Of a stretch of DNA of 64,000 bases, positions 23,913 through 35,105 are shown in pieces (positions within the stretch are counted from its first letter, which is position 1; each line of letters starts with the position of its first letter). Source of the stretch: Magnolia sinica (lineage: Eukaryota > Streptophyta > Magnoliopsida > Magnoliales > Magnoliaceae); the NCBI RefSeq assembly GCF_029962835.1, contig NC_080578.1:104387759-104451758 (forward strand). The letters are read 5' to 3'. The position numbers and the translations under genes are program-made. The notes beneath the pieces are model-generated. The model was not told the DNA's origin, made no database searches, and saw only the letters and a program-made list of their open reading frames with translations.

Positions 23913-24050
23913 ACTTTGATCTCCTTTGAACCGTTCGTACAACTCAGATCTCGAGGAGTTTCAATGCTCGTCTTTGTACGACACATACCCACACTAGCTA
24001 TTGGTGGTGTGTGGTACACCAGCCAATCCGCTTCCTACCCTAACTATATG

Positions 24051-24189
24051 GGGGCCCACCTTGATGAATGAGTTGTGCATCTATGTCGTCCATCTATTTT
24101 TCAAGTATATCCAATTCTCAAGTGGACCATACCACCGAAAGTTCTGGTGATTGACCATTAAAAATTTATCATGGGAAATAAAAGTTTTG
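24051..24189. repeat. FB1 fragment cut by the LTR block
   Basis: FB1 left-half sequence (GGGGCCCACCTTGATGAATG) stops abruptly at about 24190, where Del-like LTR sequence (GGGAGGCTCGTCACCC) begins. Confidence 0.6.
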
Positions 24190-26472
24190 TATCGTGGGAG
24201 GCTCGTCACCCTAGTATAGGTTGACAGCACAGATATAATGTCCTATACCACCATGTCCGATTCTTGAAACTTAGGAATCGTATCATTAATGATTATCAGT
24301 AAACCTTTCCAGCGTATGGGGGTGCTCCAGATTCAAGCAAACATGATCATGCATAGTGGACACACACAGTTGATCGGCTATTAGTCTAGTTCGGTTGACT
24401 CGGGAGAACCTCACCGAAACCGACATTGGATGCAAGCATCCCGTGTAGTCCGACTACTGTCGATTGCCCGCGTTCAGCCTGGGTCAATCGGATTAGTCCG
24501 GGACGGCCGACTCAATTATGCCTGCCCTCGTAAATTTATGGTTTGTTGGCAAATCCAATTAACCAAATAGCCGCAATTAATCAATATACTAATAAATTAA
24601 TTATCACAATTACATAAAATTGTATAAACAACAAATCAAAAAAAATTTATTTTGTTTGGGCATTTATTGATGTAGAGCGGGTCGCGGACAATTACATGGC
24701 CAAGATGGATCAGAAAAGGCCCGGTCGACGACAGAAGTGATCCAGACCATCGAACCTTAAATCGGGCGTATCTTGCAATCCGGAATGAGTTATCTGACGT
24801 AAAATATATGATTTTGGGGTAGAACGAGCTACTGAAGCCAACCAACCCCGCTATGCCGGGTTGCGCAGCCCGAAATTACGAAAAACCCCTGGATTGACGG
24901 TCGTTTCCCTGTTTTAATTTCATTTTTACTATAAATAGTAAGTTTTAGTTTGATTATAACTCTTCATCCGTCGGGCTTTAGGAGTTGCGCCCAACGTGAA
25001 AAGAGCTTAGAATAATTAGGAGAACGGTTTGGTGAAGCCAAATAGGACACTTACTATTTTTGGCCGAAAACCTTGCGCACTAGTAGACATCACGACCGTC
25101 TATAAATAGTAAGTTTACTACTTATAGTAAGTCGCGGATTCTAAGAGTTTGAGTTGTAGTTTGATTCTAATTTCTTTCTCATTGCTTAGTACCCCTATTT
25201 AAAGGGTTGTGAACTCGTTTTTATTCATCAATTAATCAATTTCGAATTTATTAGAATTTATTTCTATTTTCTGCTTTCTTTCCTCGTGGATTCGAGAAGT
25301 CTCTGTGAGGAGTCCAGAGAAGCTCCGTGGATTCGGAGTAGTTATCCTCATCACGTTCATCCCTGCGTCAATTATCGAACATGCAAGTGAATAATAAGAA
25401 GCATGAGCAATAAATCTACCAATTTCAACTTATTATAGCATCCAATCGAACATATAAGCTTCATTACACATTGATAGAAATTCATGGAAAGTAAACGGGA
25501 TATACGAGTATATACAGGTTAGCATGCATTCATTCATTCATATCATAAATCATTAATCATGACATGAGGTTTGTTGAATTCCTAGTACTGCTTCTAGGAT
25601 TTGAGTTCATAAATCAACTTGTCAGTACCCTGCACTAGCTTGGTTAGCTCGTAATGGCAAATGCAATCGACCATCAAGGCCCAACTCAAAAAATTACTTG
25701 TTAGTTCCCTTTGATTGTCACCGGGGCAATTTCAACGATGCGGCGTGGCCACGGCTACACCACGAGCTACCGAGGATGGGGCAAATGCTCCAATCTACCC
25801 CTTTCTATACTTTCTCCCATCTCTTTATCTCTATCTCCCCTCTTTTTGCAAGTGAAAATTCATATGGGAGTGAGAAAGAGAGAGAGAGAGATAAATTTTT
25901 AGGTCTTTATAGTCTCAGATTTTGTGTCCAAATGGCCTTTTTTCCATTATACTTTCTCATAGTGGGTTGGTTTTGGCCCACAAGCCCCTTCGGGGGCCCG
26001 CTGATTCATTTACGTTAAGGGCAGGTACCCCACTATGGGATCTATGTTTCATCACAATCGGGCGGCAATTGGATGCTTCGATTGGACGTAGGGGCCCTAT
26101 TTTCGATTAACAATCATTGATAATCGATCATGGCCGTAGCTATACAGATATGAGTAGGAAAATATCCTTGACTCGTACTTCAAGTTTAGTCTAATCCAAT
26201 GGTCGAAAAGTCACAACTTCATGAAAAGAGTAGGGCCTATTTCACTTATGTTTCAAATTCATACTTAGGAGAGAATTGCGTGTTTCAAGCACTCGGCCTG
26301 TGGCCTAAGTTGAGCAATTTTGAGCAATTTCTTGATTCGTCATTTGCGATGGATGTCAAGCTCATTGAGACGAACGTCTTTCTATGACCTCGAATTTAGT
26401 GGCCCACTAATGAGCGGTGAATATAGCGTGTTCGAATAATCGGTGCATTTCTAAAAAATTAAGGACGTTACA
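24190..26472 (-). mobile_element. Del-like LTR remnant at locus B, itself interrupted by a second solo LTR
   Basis: 24190-24285 resembles 5990-6090 of the nested solo LTR (GGGAGGCTCGTCACCC, then CAGCAC/GACCACAGTGTCC-like sequence). The right end GACGTTACA at 26472 gives a TGTAACGTC start on the - strand, and a CT/GA-rich leader lies near 25790-25895. The right junction is shared with locus A (13862), so this LTR was in place before the duplication. No coding region is attached. Confidence 0.6.
24668..25370 (+). mobile_element. Solo LTR (about 700 bp family), nested in the LTR remnant
   Basis: Begins TGATGTAGAGCGGGTCGCGG and ends TCATCCCTGCGTCA, with TG...CA ends. The flanks tttat and attat may be an imperfect 5 bp target duplication. 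The block at 32408-33015 is the same family on the opposite strand. The terminal part near 25180-25370, with a CTATTTAAAG TATA-like box at about 25193, fits the end of an LTR. No internal region is present. Confidence 0.75.
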
Positions 26473-27108
26473 CCTATGGTGTGATTTGCCTAAGATTTGG
26501 ATCCGTGCAATTTTTGACATGTAAAAATTGATAGACGGGGTGGATATATAACACATTCACCAAGGTAGGCAACATCTTCTCAGCTACCCTGCTTTCATAT
26601 AACTGCAAAACTTAAATCGAGTCATCCCAAAGCACATATTTATTTTGTTCTTTGTTTCTTTTCCCAATGAGACCTTATGATTATGTCTTGGTATGCATTT
26701 AGTACCAAGCCAGCCCATTAAAACCAAAAACAACCTGACACTGTGCTTTGTTTGTTTTTAACTTTGCTTTTTTACTCATTTAATATCGGGGTTTTATGAC
26801 TCATGGGATTATGACTTGTAATAAGATGCATAGGCATTCTAACCGTTGGATTTTAGTCTTTTCTCAACGGTTACGCACTGGGCTCTCCTTAGAAGGAATG
26901 CCTCATAAATATTTCAACCCTTTCACAACAGATCAAGGGATATGTTTCCATTCATGTTCAAATAACTATCAAAATTACCAATGCATTGTAATAATATAAA
27001 TGGTTAGATTTCATTAGTTGACTATCCACAGTACACAGTGAAATTCATCTTATAAACGGCTTGGATCATTGGAAAGATAATCAAGATTCAAAAGCGGGTG
27101 TTTTGGAG

Positions 27109-27194
27109 TATCCATAGGTGGTGGAATCCCACTACGGCGTGAGTCTGTGGGGCGTGTGTACGCGTGTGAAAAAAAAAAGAAGAAGATAAAAAGA
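27109..27194 (+). mobile_element. Truncated SINE-like retroposon, locus B only
   Basis: An 86 bp insert with a GTGTGTACGCGTGTG stretch followed by an A-rich tail. It is flanked by CGGGTGTTTTGGAG (27095-27108) and CGGGTGTATTGGAG (27195-27208), a 14 bp target duplication. Locus A has a single CGGGTGTATTGTAG (about 14561) and no insert. Confidence 0.8.
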
Positions 27195-27650
27195 CGGGTG
27201 TATTGGAGTCCTACCATCCTCAAGCAGGCACACATGCCAATATAGCTCACATCTGCAGAATCCGACGGTTCCACAGGTGGGCCACGTTATTTGAATCTTC
27301 TGGCCTAAAACTTTGACCGTTTTACTCAAGGTGGGCTACAAAACATGAAGAAGGCCGAAAGAATTTCTTCTAGCCATCCATTTGTTTGGACAATTATGGT
27401 CCACCTGAGGAGTACTGCTTGATTATTAAGCTCGAAGATCTACACATTGTGGCCCACCTAATGGAATACCCTGATGTTGCACGTGTGAGGGTCGGTGAAC
27501 AACATTCCACATGCGCGTGGGCATAGGGAAATCTACGGAGGTGAGTCGAATCGAGCGTACGACAAACGTGGCATGTGTCACCGCTTTTGGCTGCCGGTTT
27601 AGGTACTACCCACCGGGACCTCGCTAGAGATGGATGGTGCTGTTAGGGGA

Positions 27651-28020
27651 TCTGTGGGGCCACTGCGATATATGTGTTATATCTAATCCGTCCATCCACT
27701 TCGAAAGATTATTTTATATTATGAGCCCAAAAAATAGCAGATTGAAATATTGATTGAACCACAAAAAACGGAAACAGTGGGTATTCAACGCCTACCGCTG
27801 AAAACCTATTAGAGACCACTTAAGTTTCTTGCTGAACAGATTGGATGGAAAATAAAAACAATAGTGGTCCTAGGAAGGTTTCAAGGGTGGACGTCATTGT
27901 TACTGTTGCTTCCTACGGTGTAGCCAACTCAAACATTGGATCTCCCTATTTTTTGAATTCATGCCCTAAAATAACCTTTCAAAACGGATGGACGGCTTGG
28001 ATAAAATGTTGGGCCCACAG
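27651..28020. repeat. FB1 fold-back repeat (locus B, upstream of RING-H2 gene)
   Basis: The locus B duplicate of 15016-15446: TCTGTGGGGCCACTGCGATA at the left, GGATGGACGGCTTGGATAAA and GGGCCCACAG at the right. It is slightly shorter than the locus A copy. Confidence 0.75.
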
Positions 28021-28879
28021 AACCCCTTACAGGACCTTCCGTCTCTAACTAGGTCCGGTTGGGTTAGTACGGGATCCGCGCCTCACGCTTCGCGCCGGCT
28101 GAATATTCTGAACAGAAACGATCCAGTGCAGCCAACTCCACTGAACTTCCATGCAACGCACCTTCCACCGTGCAACTGATTGAGAAGATAACAAATCAGA
28201 ACGCTTGTCTGGTGATATTTCTGTGGGTGGTCCAATTTTGAAAGAAAATCATACCAATCGGATATACATCCATTTCAAGGATGTGAAATTGACGCTGAAA
28301 GAATGGTGAAAGCTTCTGCACTCCAGGTAGTGACAGGTAAGTTTCTTCAACAGTGTAGTCTTCAAATGTTCGGGCATACACGGTGGGGGACAGTAGATGG
28401 ACGGCACAGATTGATCATATCCCCTACTACAGCCACTGACGAAGGTAGGTTGTACGTGTTTTAGATGCAGACCGTTTCACTGAATCATTTCCCGTCCAAG
28501 CGGACTCCCATGGTAGAATTCTCGTTCATCGCAATTTCTCGGTATATTTTCAGATTTTTACTTTTTACTCGCGATAATATCAGGAAATTCCTTCTTAAAA
28601 CAAAATATCAAATTATTTATTATAAAATAATAAATGATTTTGAAATTTGAAAATTTGGGTAAAAAGTGAATTTAATTAAAATTTTAGGCATTTATCTTGA
28701 AAATATCGCGAGAAAATAAAAACATCGAACATTGAAAATATCAAGATATTATCGCTATAAATATCGGTTAAACATCCAGGGGTAGACAAGGACTGCGGGC
28801 CTTTAACCTTTTTGTTTCTAGTAAGAAAATGACATTTTTTTAATATTTTCAACATCTAGGGTTAAATCCGCTACCAGCG

Positions 28880-29085
28880 AACCTTATTAGGTGAGAGAGA
28901 GAAGCTCATTTCACGAAGAAACATTGATAGTGTAAAAACGCGTTGTTGCTGATCAGCCGCGCCACCTGCGTACGTTAGAAGAGAACCCTACTGTAAACCG
29001 AAGAAAAGCCAGTTCTCGGATCTTCTTTTCTATCTTTAATTGATTCCTGCGAGAATAGAATCAGGGTGCACACGTTAGAAAAACG
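28880..29085 (+). promoter_or_regulatory. Probable 5' UTR/proximal promoter of RING-H2 gene B
   Basis: Conserved with 16150-16349. It carries a short extra segment near 29033-29055 before the shared CACGTTAGAAAAACG that leads into the ATG. Confidence 0.45.
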
Positions 29086-31874
29086 ATGGCGGATATGCTA
29101 CCTGGAGTGGAGGTGGTCCGAAAGAGAAGGATCCATCATCACCATCTCGATAACACGCGCGAGCCTTGTTTTCTGCGTTCACGTATCGCACCGTCGACAA
29201 CGACGGCCATGGACGAAACTGCCCTCAAAGCCCGTACAAGGCTCGAAGAAAAGCTTCGAGGCATTGGTTACAGGTCCATCCTCTCTCTCATCTCTTAATT
29301 GTAGCCTTTTATTTTGATTACGATCCGACGGTTCCGATTATTTGGGTCTGTTTGGCCGGGCAGATTGGATGGGATTGGACGGTATTAAAGTGGATTGCAC
29401 GGATTTCAAGGTAATGATAGCGGTGGATTGGTGCAAGATCTATGGGATTGCTATATCCCGGGATTGCCATATCGGGTCTGTTTGGCACGCCCGGCTAATC
29501 CCGGGATTAAACCTTCCAATCCCTCGAACCAAACACGTCCCAGGCAATTTTGAAGGGATTAGGGTGGGTTGGATTGGATTTAAAGGTAATGATGGTGATA
29601 TCAGTGGATTGTCTTAAGATCCCTGGGATTGCTATATCCCGGGATCAGGATCCGTGTCTGTTTGGCACGCCTGGCCAATCCCGGATCTATCTTCCAATCC
29701 CTTTCAATCCAATCCAATCTGCCCGGCCAAACCGGCCCTGAAGGATTGGTGCATGCGCTGTGCAGCTTGTAAGGCCCTCGGAAGATGGTGAGTGCATACA
29801 CCAGTTGTTTGGCTGGTGGTCGGTGCTATGCGGGCCCCACCATGATGTTTATGTTTTATCTACACCGTCTATCCATTTTGGCCTCATTCTATGAAATGAC
29901 CTTGGAAAATTGGATGGACGGCGTGGATGAAACACATACATCATGGTGGGGCCAACAGACACCAAAAACTAGCCATTGGCTGGTGGTGGGGTCACTAGAC
30001 AATCCGCGTGCCACGTGCAGACGATAAGGAAGATTTCTCCACAGGACACGAAACGTGGCACGGTGATTTAGTGATCCGTTCGAACTCTGTAACTCTCGCG
30101 CGAGTTGCTTGTAACCCTTGTTACTTTAGATATGTGGGGCCTACCGTGATATCCGAATTGCATCTAATCCGTTCACCAGTTTTGTGGGGTGATATCAGGA
30201 TGTAATCTCAAAAATGTGGTGGATCCAATGGTTAAATCAGCCACGCCACATAAACAGTGGGGATGGAAATACTGACCGTTTAAACTTTCATAAGGCCCAC
30301 CTTGATCTATATATGCCATCCAATCCATTGATAAGGGGATTCCCACCAGGATGTACGGAATAGACAAATATCATTCTGATCCGAAACCTATATGGGTAGA
30401 AGTAAGGTTTTGATGGTGAGCGTTCAATCCCCACTGTTTCCTGTGGTGGAGCTGACATTATTTTTGGATCTAACTCATTTTTTTTTCGGCCATGGCGAAA
30501 CTGATGGACGGTATGGATTTCACACAGACAACTAGGTGGGGCCCACAGAGCTTTGGATTACATGCTCTCCTCGTAGCCGGGCTTACACGCAACTCACGCC
30601 CTCGTTTAGCGCAGCGTACGTAAACAAGCGACGGGTGGTGGGATCAGTTTGGACGGAAGCGGAATCTGTACTAAACTCAGTACGTTGCAGCGTACTGAGT
30701 AAACTCTGTGGGACCCACCGTTGATGCTTGTCTTATCGATGCCGACCATCCGTTTTTTTCAGATCATTATTGGATATGAGCCCCAAATTGAAGCCTAACA
30801 CCTGGATTGAAACACATCACCAGAAAGAGAGTGAGGATAATGACGTCTCCACCGTTGAAATCTTCCCAGGGCCCACAGTGATATTTATATGTCATCCAAC
30901 CTGCTCACCAGGTCATAAACGCGTGGATGATGGGAAAAAACAATTATCAGCTACATCTAAAACTTCTGTGGCCCACGAAGTTTTCAACAGTAGGTGTTCA
31001 ATTCACACTGTTTCCTGTGGTGTCGTCCACTTAGATTACTTCAGTTTTGGGCCCATATCCTAAAATGAACTTGTAAAACGGATGGACAACATGGATAAAA
31101 CATCCACGCCGTCTATCCATTTTGCCAGCCCATTTTGGGATTGCATATAGGCGAAGGGGTTGGGTAGAAGACTTTATCAGATCAAGTGTGTTTGTAGCAA
31201 CCACTTCTCATTCTTCAGAAAAGAGCTGTTCTATCCTTTTTCTCAAAAAATGAGTTTATACGGAGGTTGGAATTGACCATCGATCACACACATGTTCATA
31301 TGTTCCATTTTTTTGAAAATCCAAACTGCTTATCAAATTCATCATCACAGAAATCCCATCCACTGAAATTTCAAGCGAATTGGACCCTTGAGTGGGCCAC
31401 AATCTTACCAAGCTGGCAATGATCATAAACTCAAATCCAGCCGTTGGTATGCTTCTGATCCGGAGAAAATGTGTTTTTAACCCATTATCAATGACACTCA
31501 AACACGCCCTTAGCTTACAACTTGCATTTCGTATTACACTTATCATGTATGCCAGCTCTACTACTAGCATACTGGCCTTGCATTGCTATCTTAATGGCAG
31601 ATTCAGTAAAAACCAGCCTAGCAGAGATGGAGAGTCGGACCATGCAGCCGGTGCAAGCAAAGCTGGTGTGGGCGTGGTGAGAATGGAAATGGCGTTTCAT
31701 GTGGACAGAAGGAATTCAGAGAAAGTGATGTGTGCTGTTTGCCTGGATGAGATCCGGGCTAGACAGATGGTGATAAACCTCCCATGTTCCCACACCTACC
31801 ACTCTCATTGCCTTCTACCATGGCTCAATGTTCATTCACATTGCCCTTACTGTAGGACCAATGTTCAATCTTGA
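29086..31874 (+). CDS. Small RING-H2 zinc-finger protein, probable E3 ubiquitin ligase (copy B)
   Basis: Two exons, 29086-29273 and 31601-31874, give a 153-residue protein, one residue shorter than copy A because one Asp codon is missing after the His run. The donor (TTACAG|GTCC), acceptor (GGCAG|A) and phase 2 match copy A exactly. It starts MADMLPGVE, and the RING-H2 ligands CAVC, PCSHTYHSHC and CPYC are all present. The second exon differs from copy A by only a few bases, whereas the introns differ far more, which suggests constraint on the protein. Its 2.33 kb intron carries the same three FB1 copies as copy A plus a MITE found only here. The probable role is E3 ubiquitin ligase, with unknown substrate. 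It could be redundant with copy A. Confidence 0.88.
29344..29738. mobile_element. MITE (GG-CTGTTTGGCCGGGCAGATT ends), in intron of RING-H2 gene B only
   Basis: The left end GTCTGTTTGGCCGGGCAG and the right end CTGCCCGGCCAAACCGGCCC are inverted repeats. The interior holds repeated ATTGCTATATCCCGGGAT and TGTTTGGCACGCC motifs. It belongs to the same family as 20900-21263. Locus A has short unrelated sequence at this point. A target duplication is not clear. Confidence 0.75.
29824..29962. repeat. Short FB1 hairpin in intron of RING-H2 gene B
   Basis: Duplicate of 16716-16832, with ends GCGGGCCCCACCATGATG and CATCATGGTGGGGCC. The loop is a little longer than at locus A. Confidence 0.8.
30131..30550. 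repeat. FB1 fold-back repeat in intron of RING-H2 gene B
   Basis: Duplicate of 17001-17398, beginning TATGTGGGGCCTACCGTGAT and ending AGGTGGGGCCCACAGAGCTT. Confidence 0.75.
30706..31112. repeat. FB1 fold-back repeat in intron of RING-H2 gene B (right end eroded)
   Basis: Duplicate of 17611-18022. It begins CTGTGGGACCCACCGTTGAT; the right terminal GGGCCCAC is missing in both loci, so the erosion predates the duplication. Confidence 0.7.
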
Positions 31875-32274
31875 TATTTCCTTAATGTGCTGGTCCATTT
31901 CTTTTGATGGGTTGATTTTATTAGTCGACCGTAGAGGTTTCATGGCACCCTCTTTGATTGCACCCTTAGTTTATTATATTTTCAATACATGTCTTATTTT
32001 GCATACCTTTGATTTTATTAATTATATATGTAGTTATTTCCAGTAAAGAAATTCATTTTTTCTAAACAAACAAGCTAAAATACAGCACACCTGCTCCTTT
32101 AAAAGTCACGTTGTATAGGACATAATCTATTTGGGAGAGAGAAATTCTACGTATCTTATTAGCTTGAGCCACCAGAAATGATGTGGACCAATGAAACCCG
32201 ATGGCATTGGAATTTATTGTGACTTCAACATAGACAATCCATACTCAACTATAATTTATAAGGAACTTATATAT

Positions 32275-33850
32275 CAATCAAGTTCGGGTTGGGGTGGGTT
32301 AGGCAACCCGGGACCCTAACCCAACCCAAGTTTTATTGGGTTGGTATTTGTATAGCCCAAGCTTGTGACCGAACCCAATACATCCTGCCCAAGCCCACCT
32401 GTCCAACTGACGAAGGGATGAACATGATGACATCGATCATGGTCTTCGTCGAGGATAACTACTCCGAATCCATTAAGCTTCTTTGAACTCCTCATAATGA
32501 CTTCTCGAATCCACGAGGAAAAGAAATTAATAGAAATAATTTTAAAATATATGAAAGAAATTTGTTGATTGATAGCTAGTTCAAATAAATGAGTTTACAA
32601 CCCTTTAAATAAGGATACTAATACTAGGAAGAAGTTTAGTAATTAAACTATAACTTATAGTGTCCCATGTGGCTTAACCACGTTATTCTCCTAATTTTTC
32701 TAAACAGTTTTCATATTGGTGCAACTCCTAAAGCGGCATGGATGAAAAGTAATACTCAAACTAAAACTTACTATTTATAGTAAAAACGTAGTTAAACATG
32801 AAATTCGGTGGCAAGGGCAACCCGGCATATCTAGATTGGTTGGTTAAAGTAGCCCGTCCTACCCCCAAAATCATATATGGTACATCGAGTAACTCATTCT
32901 AGTTTGCGAGATATGCCTGTTTTAAGGTTCTGATGGTCTTGATGACTTCTATCTCTGATCAGGCCTTCTCTGATCCATCTTGGACATGAAAGTGTCCGTG
33001 ACCCGCTGTACATCACTAACTTTCAACCCTTGTGCTACCAAGTTTTAGAACTATGATTGGATTGCCCTTATTTTTACACCAAATCATCTTTACGGCGTGA
33101 CCTGTCTAATGTATATCCACTTGGGTTGAGAATCCCCAACCTGAGGTTGGGTTGGGTTAGGGTTGAGCACCAACTCAACCCAGCCCACCCGACTTTCAGC
33201 CCTAAGTGGCATGCCTTGAAACTTGGCTGAGTCAACTTGACCCGACAGGATTGTGAGTTGAGTCTACTTGAAACTCAAAACTCGATGGTGAGTGTGACTT
33301 TATTAGGGATGGCCAACGGTCAACTCGGCCTGTGGGTCAATTAATCTGACCTGTTTTTGAGGTGGGGTTGAGCCAAGCTTAATGGGTAGTGGGGTCAGGT
33401 TCAATATGGAAATTTGACCTCTTTAAGTAAATGGGTTGGGCTTGAGTTGAACCCTACCCCACACGAGCCACCTTTCCATGCGTTGGGCTTGGGCATGGAA
33501 TGTGTTGCCTAATAGATTTCGGACTTGGTTTCATTCAACCGCACCATTACATGTTGCACCCATGAGCCGTACATTAGATGGGTCGCACCTTAAAGATGAT
33601 CTGGTGTAAAAATAAGGCAAGTCCAATCATAGTTCTAAAGCTTAGTGGCATTAGGGATGAAAGTCGGGCCACTTCAACCTGATGACCCGTGACTGACCCA
33701 ACATTGGGTTGGGCTTGGGCAGGATGTATTAGGTTCGGTCTTGGGCTTGAGCTATACAAATACCAACCCAATAAAACCTGGGTTGGGCTTGGGTTGAACC
33801 CTACCTGACCTGAGCCACCTTTTTAGGTTATCGATGGGTTGGGTTAGGGC
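32275..33850. repeat. Large inverted repeat (hairpin element), left arm split by a solo LTR
   Basis: The left arm (32275-32407 and 33016-33120) reappears inverted at about 33570-33850. Shared landmarks are TATTTGTATAGCCCAAGC against GAGCTATACAAATACCAA, AGAACTATGATTGGATTGCC against its inverse, and TTTTTACACCAAATCATCTT against its inverse. The loop (about 33120-33570) is GGGTTGGG-rich. Locus A carries only the left arm, ending near 19320. Confidence 0.75.
32408..33015 (-). mobile_element. Solo LTR (about 600 bp family), locus B only
   Basis: On the - strand it begins TGATGTACAGCGGGTCACGG and ends CATCCCTTCGTCA, matching 24668-25370 end to end in the opposite orientation. The flanks ccaac and ctaac are a near-perfect 5 bp target duplication. 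Locus A (near 19258) lacks it. No internal region is present. Confidence 0.85.
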
Positions 33851-34630
33851 TGGAATGTGTTGCCTGATAGATTTCGGGCTAGGTTTGGGCTTTAGTCATT
33901 TGAGCCCAACTTCAATCCTATACAACCAGTCTAAGTAACTTTAGAAGTTAAGGTCCATTTACAGCTAGGCCTAAAAGAGTTTCTTTAGATGTTAAACCCA
34001 TCTTAAAACGTGACTTTTGACATTATGGCCGATTTGGATGCACCCTCAAATCAAAAGGGCCAAAACCCACTTTGTGTTTTGTTTTGGATGTAGTTTCTTC
34101 AACCCTATCTTATCCCCTCAATAGGTGCTAAAAAGCTGATTTAACAAAGCTAATTGGATTCGTTTTTGTTGAGTTGATTGAAAGTGCTTTTGTGGAAACA
34201 GGTCTTAAAGCCTAGGACTTGTTGGCTTTCACATATTTATTAAAATGAGATGTTGGAGTACTAAGGATGGTTAGAGTCCTCAACACCATAGAGGTAGGGT
34301 CAGCAAAAACTTGACCTGACCTGCCAAACTGATTGAACTCAATGTGGGATGTCAAGGATTAAGTTGACCCATTTCCAAAATGGATGGGGTTTGGTAGTGT
34401 TTCGCCAATATAAAATTAAATAGATTGGGATTGGGTTTGATTAGTCAGACCCGGCAGATCAAAAGAATTGATGATGCCCATTCAGGAAGAAGCTAACTAT
34501 TATAAATGATAGTTGGGTCCTAAATGCTAATGTCTCTCAGGCTTTTAAATGACACATTAGGTAGTGCAACTGGTTATAGAGTCAATAAGATTTTGATACC
34601 CAAATTGCAATACACACACACACACACACA
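33850..34630. other. Gene-free stretch with degenerate GGGTTGGG-type repeat and CA microsatellite
   Basis: Holds decayed GGGTTGGGTT-like sequence, no recognisable coding frame, and a (CA)n run at about 34612-34630. Confidence 0.5.
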
Positions 34631-35105
34631 TCTATCCCATCAGTCAAATGCACCATTCGATGGTGGGCCATAGGCTTAAAAATCAAGTAAATCCATGACT
34701 TGGGTGGGCCACACCACATATAACAGTTGAAAGGGTTATCCTCCCATTAAAACATTCATGATCATTTATTGGGCCCACCAAGATGTGGTTCACAAATCTA
34801 GACCATCCATTATGTGTGTCCCACTTGGATGAGCAGTCAGACCAAGTTTCAGCTGCATCCAAATTCAGGTGGGGCCCACCAAGTGCTTTGATATGTTTTA
34901 GGCATGTCTTCACATGGTTTTAGATGTTATGGCCCACCTGAGTTCCATATATGCCTGATTTTTGGGATATCACATAATCTAAAGGGGACCCATCAAATGC
35001 ACGGTATTGATGTTCAACACACATCATGGTGGGGCCTACACGGCTTGACCTCATGGGAAGTTCCCATGAGGTCGACCTCATAATACCTATATATATATAT
35101 ATATA
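34631..35105. repeat. FB2 fold-back repeat, (CA)n at left and (TA)n at right
   Basis: The right end carries the family palindrome: ACGGCTTGACCTCATGGGAA, then CCCATGAGGTCGACCTCATA, followed at once by a (TA)n run (35087-35104). The left end is truncated at the CA microsatellite. The interior matches 42360-42760. Confidence 0.7.

Larger units (their letters stand above)
26473..28879. other. Upstream region of RING-H2 gene B (duplicated block)
   Basis: Collinear with 13863-16149. It holds a SINE fragment (27109-27194), an FB1 copy (27651-28020) and an AT-rich stretch (28490-28760), with about 100 bases near 28685-28790 that locus A lacks. No gene is recognised. Confidence 0.65.

Noticed and set aside
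33120-33850. GGGTTGGG-rich sequence as interstitial telomere repeat
   Set aside because: The motifs do not form the plant TTTAGGG array; they are degenerate and belong to a dispersed low-complexity repeat seen at several other sites.
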